From the NCBI GenBank assembly GCA_035530055.1, contig DATKVN010000024.1, forward strand, positions 1-26,673: a DNA stretch of 26,673 nucleotides. Reading direction: 5' to 3'. Shown one piece after another: positions 15,449-24,307 of this stretch. The translations under genes and the position numbers were made by a program. The stretch comes from a bacterium. Lineage in GTDB: Bacteria > UBA6262 > WVXT01. Position 1 is the first letter of the stretch. Every line of letters starts with the position of its first letter. Under the pieces are notes generated by a model, which was not told where the DNA came from, did no database searches, and saw only the letters and a list, made by a program, of their open reading frames with translations.

Positions 15449-16456
15449 ATGAGGCTTAAAGATTTCCAGATGCCAAGAAAACTTATATGTGATGAAGAGA
15501 GTAGCAGCGATACTTATAGTAAGTTTATGGCCGAACCATTCGAGAAAGGGTACGGTCATACGATTGGAAATTCGATACGCAGGATTCTGCTTTCTTCGTT
15601 GGAAGGCGCAGCAGTTACTGGCGTGAAAATTAAAGGAGTGATGCATGAGTTTTCCACAATACCTGGGTTGGTTGAAGATGTTACCCAGATAATCTTAAAC
15701 TTGAAGTCTCTCAGATTCAAACTCTACAGTGAAGGGCCAGAAAGGACATATTTAAAGGCAACAAAAAAAGGAGAAGTAACAGCAAAAGACATTGAGTTAA
15801 ATAGTAATATCGAAATCTTAAACCCCTCTACCCATATAGCCACTCTGGACAAAGATACCAACATGGAGATGGAAATAGAAATTTCTAAGGGTCGCGGATA
15901 CTTACCTGCTGAACAGAATCCCCGCGCCAATCAAGAACTAGGCGTGATATCTGTTGACGCAATTTTTACTCCAGTGTTAAGAGTAAACTATAATGTGGAA
16001 AATGCTCGCGTGGGCCGATCAATCGATTACGATAGATTGATTCTGGAGATATGGACTGACGGCAGCGTAAAACCGGTCGATGCTTTAGCTTACGCAGCTA
16101 AAATTTTGAAAGATTCGCTGAATATATTTATCGGTTTTGAGGAGCAATCCGAAGAAGAGGAGAAACCGCCGGAGAAAGAGAAGACCGAGGAAGTCTTGGA
16201 GAGCGTTTTAGCTCTTCCGGTGAATATCATAGAGCTAACTGTCCGTTCTATAAATTGCTTAAATCGCGCCAAAATCAAGATTATCGAAGATCTGGTAAAA
16301 CAGACTGAGGATAAATTACTGGGTTTCCGAAACTTCGGGAAGAAGTCCTTAAATGAAATAAAGAAAAAGATTACCGAATTGGGCAAACAGAAAGGGGTGG
16401 AGCTATCCCTGGGAATGGCTATCCCTGAAAAGGATAAAAAGAAAGAGAAAAAGTAA
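15449..16456 (+). CDS. rpoA: DNA-directed RNA polymerase alpha subunit
   Basis: Alpha dimerises to start RNA polymerase assembly and contacts promoter UP elements and activators. The 335-residue product has the N-terminal domain (residues 1-230; EPFEKGYGHTIGNSIRRILLSSLEGAAV is the dimer/assembly signature), an acidic linker (EEQSEEEEKPPEKEK, about 231-246) and the C-terminal domain. R266, N269, C270, G297, K299 and S300 correspond to the DNA-contacting residues of E. coli alpha CTD. ATG 15449 follows AGGGGGTAGG. The C-terminus ends in a short Lys/Glu tail. Confidence 0.98.
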   Translation: MRLKDFQMPRKLICDEESSSDTYSKFMAEPFEKGYGHTIGNSIRRILLSSLEGAAVTGVKIKGVMHEFSTIPGLVEDVTQIILNLKSLRFKLYSEGPERTYLKATKKGEVTAKDIELNSNIEILNPSTHIATLDKDTNMEMEIEISKGRGYLPAEQNPRANQELGVISVDAIFTPVLRVNYNVENARVGRSIDYDRLILEIWTDGSVKPVDALAYAAKILKDSLNIFIGFEEQSEEEEKPPEKEKTEEVLESVLALPVNIIELTVRSINCLNRAKIKIIEDLVKQTEDKLLGFRNFGKKSLNEIKKKITELGKQKGVELSLGMAIPEKDKKKEKK

Positions 16457-16468
16457 AGGAATCCATAT

Positions 16469-16840
16469 ATGCCTGAAGGAAGAGCTGGAAGAAAATTGGG
16501 TCGCACTACAAGCGGGCGTAAAGCACTGTTGATTAGTCTTGCCACAGCACTATTCAGGCATGAACAGATTATAACCACAGAAGCAAAAGCCAAAGAACTG
16601 AGAAGGTTCGCTGAGAAGGTGATTACCAGGGCAAAAAAAGGTGGGTTGAGTAGTTTTCGAGAAGTAAACAAGGAGATTAAAGATAAAGAGGTAATCAATA
16701 AAATATTTGAGACTTTGGTACCGAGATTTAAAGAGAGAGAAGGGGGCTATACGAAAATTATTAAATTGGGCTATCGACAAGGGGATAGAGCGAGAGTAGA
16801 TTTGGTTAAGCTTTGCGGTCCTCTGGAGAAGGCGGAATAA
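16469..16840 (+). CDS. rplQ: 50S ribosomal protein L17
   Basis: L17 sits near the tunnel exit. The 123-residue protein shows [46 protein letters not shown], then [12 protein letters not shown]-like sequence ([21 protein letters not shown]), which is the complete family pattern. ATG 16469 has AAAGGAATCC upstream. It is the last gene of the alpha block; mreB follows after only 11 nt, so no terminator separates the two blocks. Confidence 0.97.
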   Translation: MPEGRAGRKLGRTTSGRKALLISLATALFRHEQIITTEAKAKELRRFAEKVITRAKKGGLSSFREVNKEIKDKEVINKIFETLVPRFKEREGGYTKIIKLGYRQGDRARVDLVKLCGPLEKAE

Positions 16841-16851
16841 AGGAGGAAAAG

Positions 16852-17868
16852 ATGTTTAATTTCCTTTTAGGATTATTTTCCAATGATATGGGGATAGACC
16901 TGGGAACATCTACTACCCTTGTATATGTGAAAGGGCAAGGTATTGTCCTCTGGGAACCTTCAGTAGTAGCAATCAATAAAGATACAGGAGATATTTTAGC
17001 GGTGGGCACCGAAGCCAAGAAGATGATAGGGAAAACGCCTGCCAATATAACTGCTTTTCGTCCGATGAGGGATGGAGTTATTGCCGACTTTGAAGTAACA
17101 GAGAAAATGATTCGACATTTCATAAAGAAGGTGCATAACCAACGGAGCTTACTCCATCCACGGATAGTGATTGGAGTTCCCTCCTGTATTACTGAAGTGG
17201 AAAGGCGTGCGGTTAGGGATGCTTCTGAACAGGCGGGAGCACGAGAAATACACTTGATCGATGAACCAATGGCTGCAGCTATCGGTGCTGAAATTCCCGT
17301 TCAAGACCCAGCGGGGAATATGGTAGTGGATATTGGAGGGGGCACGACAGAAGTGGCGGTTATTTCTTTAGGAGGCATGGTGCTTTCCAGGTCAGTTCGA
17401 GTAGCTGGTGATGAAGTGGATGAAGCGATTATAAGCTATTTTAAAAAGGAAAGAAATTTATTAATCGGAGAAAGAACAGCCGAAGAAACAAAGATCAGGA
17501 TTGGTTCTGCTTTGCCGGAGAAAGAAGAGAAGACAATTGAAGTTAAAGGGCGCGATCTTGCTACAGGCTTGCCCAAAACTGTCAAGGTTTCTTCTAGAGA
17601 GATGCACGAGGCAATAAAAGGCCCAATCAAGATCATTCTAAACCTGATCAAGGATACATTAGAAGATACTCCTGCCGAGTTGTCTGCTGACCTTGTTGAC
17701 CGGGGGATTATTCTGGTAGGAGGGGGAGCTTTGCTCTCCGGGCTCCCTGAACTATTAAGCAAAGAGACTGGACTTCCGGTCAATCTCGCCCCTGACCCAC
17801 TAACCTGCGTAGTCCTGGGAGCTGGCACCTATCTGGAAGAACTGGAAAAAATAAAACAGAGGAAATAA
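16852..17868 (+). CDS. mreB: Rod-shape actin homologue MreB
   Basis: MreB forms membrane-bound filaments that guide lateral wall synthesis. From ATG 16852 the protein is 338 aa. It shows phosphate-1 motif DLGTSTT (16-22), phosphate-2 DIGGGTTE (160-167) and the adenosine motif [10 protein letters not shown] (289-298). The N-terminus [10 protein letters not shown] could be the amphipathic membrane helix. AAAGGAGG right upstream decides this start; an in-frame ATG at 16813 would overlap rplQ and add unrelated residues. The gene leads the elongasome cluster and is probably cotranscribed with rplQ. Confidence 0.97.
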   Translation: MFNFLLGLFSNDMGIDLGTSTTLVYVKGQGIVLWEPSVVAINKDTGDILAVGTEAKKMIGKTPANITAFRPMRDGVIADFEVTEKMIRHFIKKVHNQRSLLHPRIVIGVPSCITEVERRAVRDASEQAGAREIHLIDEPMAAAIGAEIPVQDPAGNMVVDIGGGTTEVAVISLGGMVLSRSVRVAGDEVDEAIISYFKKERNLLIGERTAEETKIRIGSALPEKEEKTIEVKGRDLATGLPKTVKVSSREMHEAIKGPIKIILNLIKDTLEDTPAELSADLVDRGIILVGGGALLSGLPELLSKETGLPVNLAPDPLTCVVLGAGTYLEELEKIKQRK

Positions 17869-17901
17869 AAAATATAGTATTTGTCTTACTTGGTGATTTA
17901 G

Positions 17902-18765
17902 GTGCTACTCAAAGAGAAACATAAATTGCTCAGGCTATTAATAATTTATCTATCCATTTCCCTTTTACTTCTCATTTTTCGCACGGGTCGGACAGTTAAA
18001 GTAGGCAGAGCTCTTTTCTTATATTTATTGGCTCCCAATCCCAGGATAGTAAGTAAGCTATTGAGTGAAACTGGTCGAATTGGGAGGAGCATATCTCAGC
18101 TCGTTTCTGCTCGTGAAGAAAATAAAATCCTCCAGGAGAGAATAACTTCTCTTCTCCAGGAAAAGGAAAAGCTTCAGGAAACCATTTCTGAGAGCAAGAG
18201 GTTAAAGAGAATCCTCAATTACCAGGAGGAAACTCCTTATGAACTGGTTTCAGCCAGAGTGGTAGGATGGACTCCTTCCCTGTTCTCTTCTGCTTTACTC
18301 ATTGATAAAGGAATAAATCAGGGATTTGAAAAAGATACACCTATAGTTGCCTGGCAGGAAGGAGAAAATCCACAAGATCCTGGAGTAGCAGACTTTAGTC
18401 TGCGTTTGAATGGAATGGCGGTAGTGGGCAGGATTAGTGAGTCCGGACCTAATATGAGTAAGGTTCTGTTGATAACCGATGCCAATAGTGAATTGGCGGC
18501 CATGGTTCAGAGAAGCAGGGAGAAAGGAGTGATTGCCGGGACAGGAAAGAGGTTTCTTTTGCTCAAATATCTATCTCCCACTGCGGATTTGGAAATTGGC
18601 GACCTAATCATAACTTCCGGTATGGGAAGAACATTTCCTGCAGGAGTGGTTATTGGTTCGGTGGCGGAAGTTCTAAGGGGGGTGGGAGGATTGGAGAAGA
18701 GGGCGCGGGTAGTTCCCCGGATAAATATAAATCAGTTAGAGGACGTCCAGATAATTAAAAAATGA
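17902..18765 (+). CDS. mreC: Rod-shape protein MreC
   Basis: MreC is the periplasmic scaffold that activates PBP2-RodA. The 287-residue product has a single N-terminal membrane segment (LLRLLIIYLSISLLLLIF, residues about 9-26), a predicted coiled coil (residues about 65-105, ENKILQERITSLLQEKEKLQ) and the two-barrel domain with DKGINQGF and GDLIITSGMGRTFPAGVVIG motifs. The first possible start after an in-frame stop is GTG 17902; the ribosome binding site is weak. Its TGA overlaps the ATG of mreD by four bases. Confidence 0.95.
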   Translation: MLLKEKHKLLRLLIIYLSISLLLLIFRTGRTVKVGRALFLYLLAPNPRIVSKLLSETGRIGRSISQLVSAREENKILQERITSLLQEKEKLQETISESKRLKRILNYQEETPYELVSARVVGWTPSLFSSALLIDKGINQGFEKDTPIVAWQEGENPQDPGVADFSLRLNGMAVVGRISESGPNMSKVLLITDANSELAAMVQRSREKGVIAGTGKRFLLLKYLSPTADLEIGDLIITSGMGRTFPAGVVIGSVAEVLRGVGGLEKRARVVPRININQLEDVQIIKK

Positions 18766-19280
18766 AAAGATATATCTTCTTTTTGGTATCCCTCCTTCTA
18801 TTTGTAACAATTCAGATTGTCCTTCTCCGTCACTTAGCCATAAGAAATGTAACTCCCGACCTGATACTAATAGGAGTGGTCTACTTTTCGCTGAAGCATG
18901 GTCCTACATTGGGGATTCCCATCGGGTTTTTTTTAGGGTTGCTTCAGGACCTCTTTGCTTTTGGGCTCTTTGGGGCTAACTGTTTAATTAAGACCCTGAT
19001 TGGCTTTTCTGTGGGAACATTCCAAAAAAGACTGGTTAGAGGAAATCCCATGAGCCAGATATTTGTGGTATTTTTTGCCTGTCTTTTTCAGTATTGGAGT
19101 ATGTATTGGATAAAAATTTTCTTTGGTCAATCCCCACCTCAGGTGCCGTTCTTTGCAGTTATTTTTTATCCCGTTTATAATAGTCTCCTGGCTCCTTTAT
19201 TATTCTGGATAATAGAACAATGGGAAAAGTTGTGGGGGGGAGGAGTTTATGCACCAGAGCGAGATCGATCGGCAATTTGA
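18762..19280 (+). CDS. mreD: Rod-shape protein MreD
   Basis: MreD is a small integral membrane partner of MreC. The 172-residue product is strongly hydrophobic with about five membrane segments. The family-like block is RNVTPDLILIGVVYFSLKHGPTLGIPIGFFLGLLQDLFAFGLFGANCLIKTLIG. It starts within the mreC stop (ATGA) and its 3' end overlaps mrdA by 32 nt. Sequence conservation in MreD is low, so the call leans on size, topology and gene order. Confidence 0.93.
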   Translation: MKRYIFFLVSLLLFVTIQIVLLRHLAIRNVTPDLILIGVVYFSLKHGPTLGIPIGFFLGLLQDLFAFGLFGANCLIKTLIGFSVGTFQKRLVRGNPMSQIFVVFFACLFQYWSMYWIKIFFGQSPPQVPFFAVIFYPVYNSLLAPLLFWIIEQWEKLWGGGVYAPERDRSAI

Positions 19281-21057
19281 GGCGAAACTCCAGAGATCTC
19301 TGGTCTGGTTTAGATATTTTACAATCGCCGTTATTGCCATTCTTTTCATAAGGCTATTCAGCCTGCAAATAATCAAAAAAGGGGAACTTTACAAACTTTC
19401 CGAAGCCAACCGTATCCAGCTTTTTTTCGACCCTGCTCCCCGGGGAATTATCTACGACCGGAATGGCAAAGTTATGGTGGAGAATATAGGGTCCTTTTCG
19501 GTTCTCTTCTCACCCACCAGTTTGACCCGCGAGGAAACGGAAGAGATACTTAAAAAATTAGGCGAGATTCTAAATTTGGACTACCATTCGATATTAGCAA
19601 AAGTGCACTCTTCGATTCGCCAGCCACTAAATATCCTTCTGGCTGAGAACGTTCCCCGCCCCAAGGTCTTCTGCCTGGCAGAGGAGAAAGTTAACCTTCC
19701 TGGTGTAAATATTGAAGTCCAACCTAAACGCCATTATCTACACAGAAATTTCGCCAGCCATCTTTTGGGTCATCTAGGAGAAATCGGACCAAAGGAGCTA
19801 CGAGCTCTATCTAGGGCTGGATACAGGTTGGGGGATATTATCGGAAAATCTGGCGTAGAGAAGATTTATGATAGTTCTTTACGCGGGAGAAGTGGTGGTC
19901 GACAGGTAGAGATGGATGCCAGGGGTCGCCAGATTAGAATAATTAGTAGCGTCTTGCCTGAGGAAGGCGATAGTCTAATTCTGACCCTTGATGAGAGAAT
20001 CCAGAAGCTCTGTGAGGATTCCCTGAAGGGTAAAGCAGGTGCAATCTGTGTAATTAACCCTGCCAATGGAGAGGTCTTAGCCCTGGCAAGTAAACCCGAT
20101 TTCGACCCCAATCTGTTTACCGAACGTCTCACTCCATCTCGCACCCAGGAGTTATTTACCGACCCAGGACTTCCTATGTTCAATAGGGCAATTCAAAGTC
20201 AGTATGCTCCTGGCTCTCTATTTAAAATTATTACCGCCATAGCTGCTCTGGAAGAGGGAGTCATCAGTGTAGATGAGACTATGAGCTGCCGGGGGAGCTT
20301 GCAAATCGGAAATAGAGAGTTTAAGTGTTGGAGAGAAAAAGGGCATGGTCGTTTGCACATTGTTCAGGCGATTGCTAAATCTTGTGATGTATTTTTCTAT
20401 CAGCTCGGTTTAAAAGTGGGTGGGGACAAGATAGCAAAATACGCTCGCATGCTGGGATTGGCGGAAAAAATTGGCATTTCCCTGCCCTCAGAGGCAAGGG
20501 GTCTCGTCCCGGATTCCACCTGGAAAAAGATAAATTTTGGTGAACGGTGGTATCCTGGTGATACAGCTAATATGAGCATTGGTCAGGGTTATCTGGAAGT
20601 TAGTCCTCTACAGATGGCAAGTTTAATTAGTCTGGTAGCTAATGGAGGTATAATTTATAAACCTTTTATTGTTAAGAAAATAATTGATGGGCAGGGGAAT
20701 GTAATTAAGACTTTCCCGCCCGAAGTGATGGGAGAGGTGAAAATTTCTTCGGGGACACTCTCCATCGTAAGAAGGGGACTCAGAGAAGCTGTTCTCTCCG
20801 GCACTTCTCAGGTAGTAAAGTTTAAAAGATTGAGTGTGGCGGGCAAGACGGGAACTGCGGAGAATCCCCATGGGGAAGACCACGCCTGGTTTATCTGCTA
20901 TGCGCCAGAAGAGGCTCCCATAATTGCTTTAGCCGTCCTGGTGGAACACGGGGGGCATGGAGCTAGTGCGGCTGCACCTTTAGCCAGACAGATATTGAAT
21001 GGAATATTTACTCTTAAGGGAGAGAAAGAACCAGAAATTTTCGTCTATAAAGACTAA
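19249..21057 (+). CDS. mrdA: Penicillin-binding protein 2 (elongasome transpeptidase)
   Basis: PBP2 is the class B transpeptidase that cross-links new lateral peptidoglycan made by RodA. The 602-residue product has one membrane segment (about 19-40), the pedestal domain with APRGIIYDRNGKVM (63-76), and the catalytic domain with S323-L-F-K326 (acyl-serine), S378-C-D380 and K533-T-G535. ATG 19249 lies within mreD and is preceded by GGAGGAG. The final gap before rodA holds short hairpins. Length and motifs are normal for PBP2; a division-type FtsI is less likely given the neighbours. Confidence 0.96.
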   Translation: MHQSEIDRQFEAKLQRSLVWFRYFTIAVIAILFIRLFSLQIIKKGELYKLSEANRIQLFFDPAPRGIIYDRNGKVMVENIGSFSVLFSPTSLTREETEEILKKLGEILNLDYHSILAKVHSSIRQPLNILLAENVPRPKVFCLAEEKVNLPGVNIEVQPKRHYLHRNFASHLLGHLGEIGPKELRALSRAGYRLGDIIGKSGVEKIYDSSLRGRSGGRQVEMDARGRQIRIISSVLPEEGDSLILTLDERIQKLCEDSLKGKAGAICVINPANGEVLALASKPDFDPNLFTERLTPSRTQELFTDPGLPMFNRAIQSQYAPGSLFKIITAIAALEEGVISVDETMSCRGSLQIGNREFKCWREKGHGRLHIVQAIAKSCDVFFYQLGLKVGGDKIAKYARMLGLAEKIGISLPSEARGLVPDSTWKKINFGERWYPGDTANMSIGQGYLEVSPLQMASLISLVANGGIIYKPFIVKKIIDGQGNVIKTFPPEVMGEVKISSGTLSIVRRGLREAVLSGTSQVVKFKRLSVAGKTGTAENPHGEDHAWFICYAPEEAPIIALAVLVEHGGHGASAAAPLARQILNGIFTLKGEKEPEIFVYKD

Positions 21058-21154
21058 AAAATGGGGTCAACTCTATTTTTTCTAAAAGGAGTAGCTCCGA
21101 TTCATCGGAGCGTTTGGAGTAGCAGACTTTAAGTCTGCGTTTATCGGAGCGTTT
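21058..21154 (+). repeat. Hairpin pair and direct duplication in the mrdA-rodA gap
   Basis: After an A-tract/GGGGTCA/T-tract piece (21058-21084) there are two hairpins of the GTAGC...GCGTTT type: GCTCCGAT-TC-ATCGGAGC (21093-21111) and GCAGACTT-TA-AGTCTGC (21122-21138). The 11-mer TCGGAGCGTTT occurs at 21105-21115 and again at 21144-21154, exactly flanking a 28-nt second hairpin unit. The second 11-mer ends five bases before the rodA ATG. Confidence 0.85.
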
Positions 21155-21159
21155 AGAAT

Positions 21160-22464
21160 ATGCGCCTTAAAGACATTTCTGTAAGATTCGATTACTATCT
21201 ATTTTTTGCCATGGTTCTCCTTGTTGCCATTGGCTGTTTAATGATTTATAGTGCAATGTATGGAAGCCCGGCGAAAACTCCTTTCTATGCAAGACAAGGT
21301 TTTTATGCTCTCCTGGGGATGGCAGTAATAATAGTTGTAATGGGTATAAATTACCAGTTATTCAGTCAGTATGGGAAATGGATATACCTATTTTCACTTC
21401 TTCTATTAGTTCTCACTCTATTATTCGGTAAGAGTGCACATGGCGCCCGCAGCTGGCTTCCTATTGGGAATCTCACGTTTCAGACTGCTGAGTTCGCCAA
21501 GCTCGGTCTGATTATTATGCTCGCTCAACACCTAACCAATTATCCCGAGGCGGTGAAGAGAATTTCCGGACTGATAGTTCCTTTCTTGTTAGTTCTTGTC
21601 CCTGTGGCACTTATTGTATTGCAACCCGACCCGGGCTCGGCTCTGGTCTTTCTGGTAATATTTTTGGCAATGTTATATCTTGGAGGAGCGAAGGTAATCT
21701 ATCTCGTATCCTTTATCTCTATGGGAATTTTAGCTTCAGGAATTCCTTTACTTTTGGCTCTCGACTCTCAAAATAAGACTTTTTTTCCCAGAATTTTCAG
21801 TAACCTTGGATCCACTCTTGGCTTTATAATAGTCGTTATTGCAGTTATTGGGCTCGTCTGTTATGTCTTATCCAGGCTTAAATTTCGTGTAGGGGTTAAC
21901 CATTTTCTGTTCACTTCCTTAGTTGTCTCCGGTGGAATTATGCTTTCTTATCCTTTAGACCTCTTTCTAAAAGAGTATCAGAAGATGAGATTGGTCTGCT
22001 TCATTAAACCGTCCATCGACCCATTAGGTGCCGGATACCATATAATTCAATCCCAAATCTCCATTGGTTCAGGTGGCTTCCTGGGGAAGGGGCTGTTAAC
22101 AGGAACTCAAGGGAAACTGGGTTTTCTTCCAGTGCAACATACAGATTTCATCTTCTCCCTCTTTTCGGAGGAAATGGGATTTCTTGGCGCTGGCTTGTTG
22201 ATTTTACTCTTCTCCATTTTGCTCTTGCGGGCAATAAGAATTGCTTCCCTGGCAAGGAACCGTTTTGGAAGCCTGTTAGCAGGGGGCATTGTGGCTATGT
22301 TCCTTTTCCAGATTATTGTTAATTTGGGAATGACTATGGGAATTATGCCGATTACCGGGCTTCCTTTACCTTTTGTCAGCTATGGAGGCTCTGCCCTGAT
22401 TACTTATATGGCTGGGGCAGGGATTCTTTTGAATATCTACAGTCGCCGCCTTACGTATTGGTAA
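21160..22464 (+). CDS. rodA: Peptidoglycan glycosyltransferase RodA (SEDS family), enlarged
   Basis: RodA polymerises lipid II into glycan chains with PBP2 as partner. SEDS hallmarks are ARSWLPIGNLTFQTAEFAKLGLI (96-118), LQPDPGSALV (154-163), DPLGAGYHIIQSQISIGSGGFLGKG (287-311), PVQHTDFIF with D329 as the likely catalytic aspartate, and LPLPFVSYGGSALI near the end. The protein is 434 aa, about 60 more than E. coli RodA; the extra part lies between residues about 200 and 265 and has two further hydrophobic stretches. ATG 21160 lacks a strong ribosome binding site. Confidence 0.95.
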   Translation: MRLKDISVRFDYYLFFAMVLLVAIGCLMIYSAMYGSPAKTPFYARQGFYALLGMAVIIVVMGINYQLFSQYGKWIYLFSLLLLVLTLLFGKSAHGARSWLPIGNLTFQTAEFAKLGLIIMLAQHLTNYPEAVKRISGLIVPFLLVLVPVALIVLQPDPGSALVFLVIFLAMLYLGGAKVIYLVSFISMGILASGIPLLLALDSQNKTFFPRIFSNLGSTLGFIIVVIAVIGLVCYVLSRLKFRVGVNHFLFTSLVVSGGIMLSYPLDLFLKEYQKMRLVCFIKPSIDPLGAGYHIIQSQISIGSGGFLGKGLLTGTQGKLGFLPVQHTDFIFSLFSEEMGFLGAGLLILLFSILLLRAIRIASLARNRFGSLLAGGIVAMFLFQIIVNLGMTMGIMPITGLPLPFVSYGGSALITYMAGAGILLNIYSRRLTYW

Positions 22465-22477
22465 ACTATTTCGTAGC

Positions 22478-22562
22478 AACTCCCCTCTCCCTTCTGGGGA
22501 GAGGGTTAGGCCTGCCCGTGCGCCTGCCCATTCTGGGCCACGGCCAGGGATGAGGGGGAGTT
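22478..22562 (+). repeat. G/C-rich palindromic repeat in the rodA-radical SAM gap
   Basis: The 103-nt gap is filled by a palindrome with outer arms AACTCCCC (22478-22485) and GGGGGAGTT (22554-22562). Inner hairpins are CTCTCCC-TTCT-GGGGAGAG (22485-22503) and GGCC...GGCC with GCCCATTCTGGGC (22526-22538). The right outer arm GATGAGGGGGAG also serves as ribosome binding site for the next gene. Confidence 0.85.
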
Positions 22563-22567
22563 AGAAT

Positions 22568-24307
22568 TTGGAAAAGACCGTGCTGGACGACATTTTACCG
22601 TTTGTTTCTAAACCGGGCAGGTATATGGGTAATGAGTGGAATGTAGTCCATAAAGATTGGGAAAGCGCCCAGGTAAAAGTTGTTTTATGTTACCCTGATA
22701 TCTATGAACTGGGCATGTCTAACCTGGGACTACAAATTCTCTATTCTATTATTAACCAGAGGCAAGACTCACTTGCTGAAAGGGTCTATGCCCCGGGATT
22801 AGATGTGGAAGAGATATTGAAGGATAGAGAAATTCCTCTTTTTTCCCTGGAGTCAAAGAAACCTCTTAAGGATTTCGATATTATTGGTTTTACTCTACAG
22901 CACGAATTATCCTATACCAATGTTTTGAACATCTTAAATTTAGCAAACATTCCCCTTCGTTCCCGGAACCGAAATGGGAAATTTCCCTTAATAATAGCGG
23001 GTGGTCCTTCTGTTTCTAATCCCGAACCTTTAGCCGATTTTATTGATGCTTTTGTCCTGGGAGACGGGGAGGAAGTAATAGAAGAAATTATAGAAACTTA
23101 TAAGAAGTGGAGTAGCAGACTTCAGTCTGCGTTTAGAAATAAGGGAAATGGGTTCCTTAAAGCACTGGCAAAGATTCCCGGAGTCTATGTACCATCGTTA
23201 TATGAAGTAAATTATAAAGAAGATGGCACTATCCAACGGATGGAGAGGAAAGAAGATGGAATCCCCGAAAGGATAGATAAGAGAGTAGTAGACCTGGAGA
23301 CCTCTCACTATCCTCTGGCGCCACTGGTACCATTAATCGATATATCACAGAATCGGTTGAACTTAGAGATACAGCGAGGTTGTCCCCATAGTTGCCGCTT
23401 CTGTCAAAGCCAAGCAGTATATGGACCTTGCCGGGTAAGGCCCAAAAAGAGATTGCTGGAAATTGCTAAAGTCTCTTTAAAATCGACTGGTTATGATGAG
23501 ATGTCTCTAACCTCCCTTTCCTCTACCGATTATCCTGGAATTGAGGAACTTATTGGTGAATTCTTAGCTTGCTTTGGAAAGAATCACACTTCCATCTCTT
23601 TACCTTCTCTAAGACCGGATAAGTTTTCCCTCGCTCTGGCAATCCAGATTCAAAAGATTAGGAAGACAGGATTAACTTTTGCCCCGGAAACAGGAAGTGA
23701 AAGATTGCGCAAATTAATTGGTAAGAAAATTAGTGATGAAGAGTTCACTTCTACCATTTCCCAGGCCTATAATGCTGGCTGGAGGCTGGTGAAATTATAC
23801 TTTATGATTGGTCTGCCTACTGAAGAAGAAGAGGATATTGAAGCGATAATAGAACTGGTAAAAGAACTAAAGAAGAGACACAAAAACTTAAACTTTAACA
23901 TAACCATTGCTCCCTTTGTTCCCAAACCACATACTTCTTTCCAATTGCTCCCTATGGAAAAGCTTACAGAATTGAGAAGGAAAAAGGATTATCTTTCTCG
24001 CCGACTTCCCGCCCAGGTTAAGGGTCATATTGTGGAATCTTCTTTTTTAGAAGCTGTGTTCAGCAGGGGAGATAGGAGACTGGGAATGGTTCTGGAAAAG
24101 GCCTGGGAAATGGGTTGTAAATTTGACCAGTGGAAAGAACATTTTCGTTTCCCTGTCTGGCAGGAAGCTTTCTCCAAGTGTTCTATTGACCCCGACTTCT
24201 ATGTCTATCGAAAGAGAGACTCTGAGGAAATATTACCCTGGAGTCATCTCGAATTCTGGGGACATCCGAATTCTAGGGACACAATACTTAATTCCAGGAT
24301 GGCATAA
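22568..24307 (+). CDS. Radical SAM protein, TIGR03960-like, function unknown
   Basis: The N-terminal 170 residues resemble a B12-binding-like fold (VVLCYPDIYELGMSNLGLQILY; FPLIIAGGPSVSNPEPLADFIDAFVLGDGEEV). The radical SAM core carries C272-x3-C276-x2-C279 (RGCPHSCRFCQ), the [4Fe-4S] ligands, and later FAPETGSERLR and YFMIGLPTE. Family members of about 580-620 aa are found directly upstream of a DUF2344 protein and often RNase G and rplU; their reaction is not established to my knowledge. The start is TTG 22568, with the ribosome binding site supplied by the preceding palindrome. A 27-nt hairpin lies in frame at 23109-23135. The stop overlaps the next start by one base (TAATG). Confidence 0.9.
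   Translation: MEKTVLDDILPFVSKPGRYMGNEWNVVHKDWESAQVKVVLCYPDIYELGMSNLGLQILYSIINQRQDSLAERVYAPGLDVEEILKDREIPLFSLESKKPLKDFDIIGFTLQHELSYTNVLNILNLANIPLRSRNRNGKFPLIIAGGPSVSNPEPLADFIDAFVLGDGEEVIEEIIETYKKWSSRLQSAFRNKGNGFLKALAKIPGVYVPSLYEVNYKEDGTIQRMERKEDGIPERIDKRVVDLETSHYPLAPLVPLIDISQNRLNLEIQRGCPHSCRFCQSQAVYGPCRVRPKKRLLEIAKVSLKSTGYDEMSLTSLSSTDYPGIEELIGEFLACFGKNHTSISLPSLRPDKFSLALAIQIQKIRKTGLTFAPETGSERLRKLIGKKISDEEFTSTISQAYNAGWRLVKLYFMIGLPTEEEEDIEAIIELVKELKKRHKNLNFNITIAPFVPKPHTSFQLLPMEKLTELRRKKDYLSRRLPAQVKGHIVESSFLEAVFSRGDRRLGMVLEKAWEMGCKFDQWKEHFRFPVWQEAFSKCSIDPDFYVYRKRDSEEILPWSHLEFWGHPNSRDTILNSRMA
23109..23135 (+). repeat. 27-nt palindromic repeat in frame inside the radical SAM gene
   Basis: This copy of the GTAGC...GCGTTTA hairpin (stem GCAGACT/AGTCTGC) encodes part of WSSRLQSAFR (residues 181-190) in a linker between the first domain and the IPGVYVPSLYEV block. 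Its length, nine codons, keeps the frame. Bases 23108-23132 equal the reverse complement of 15299-15323 without mismatch. Confidence 0.9.
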
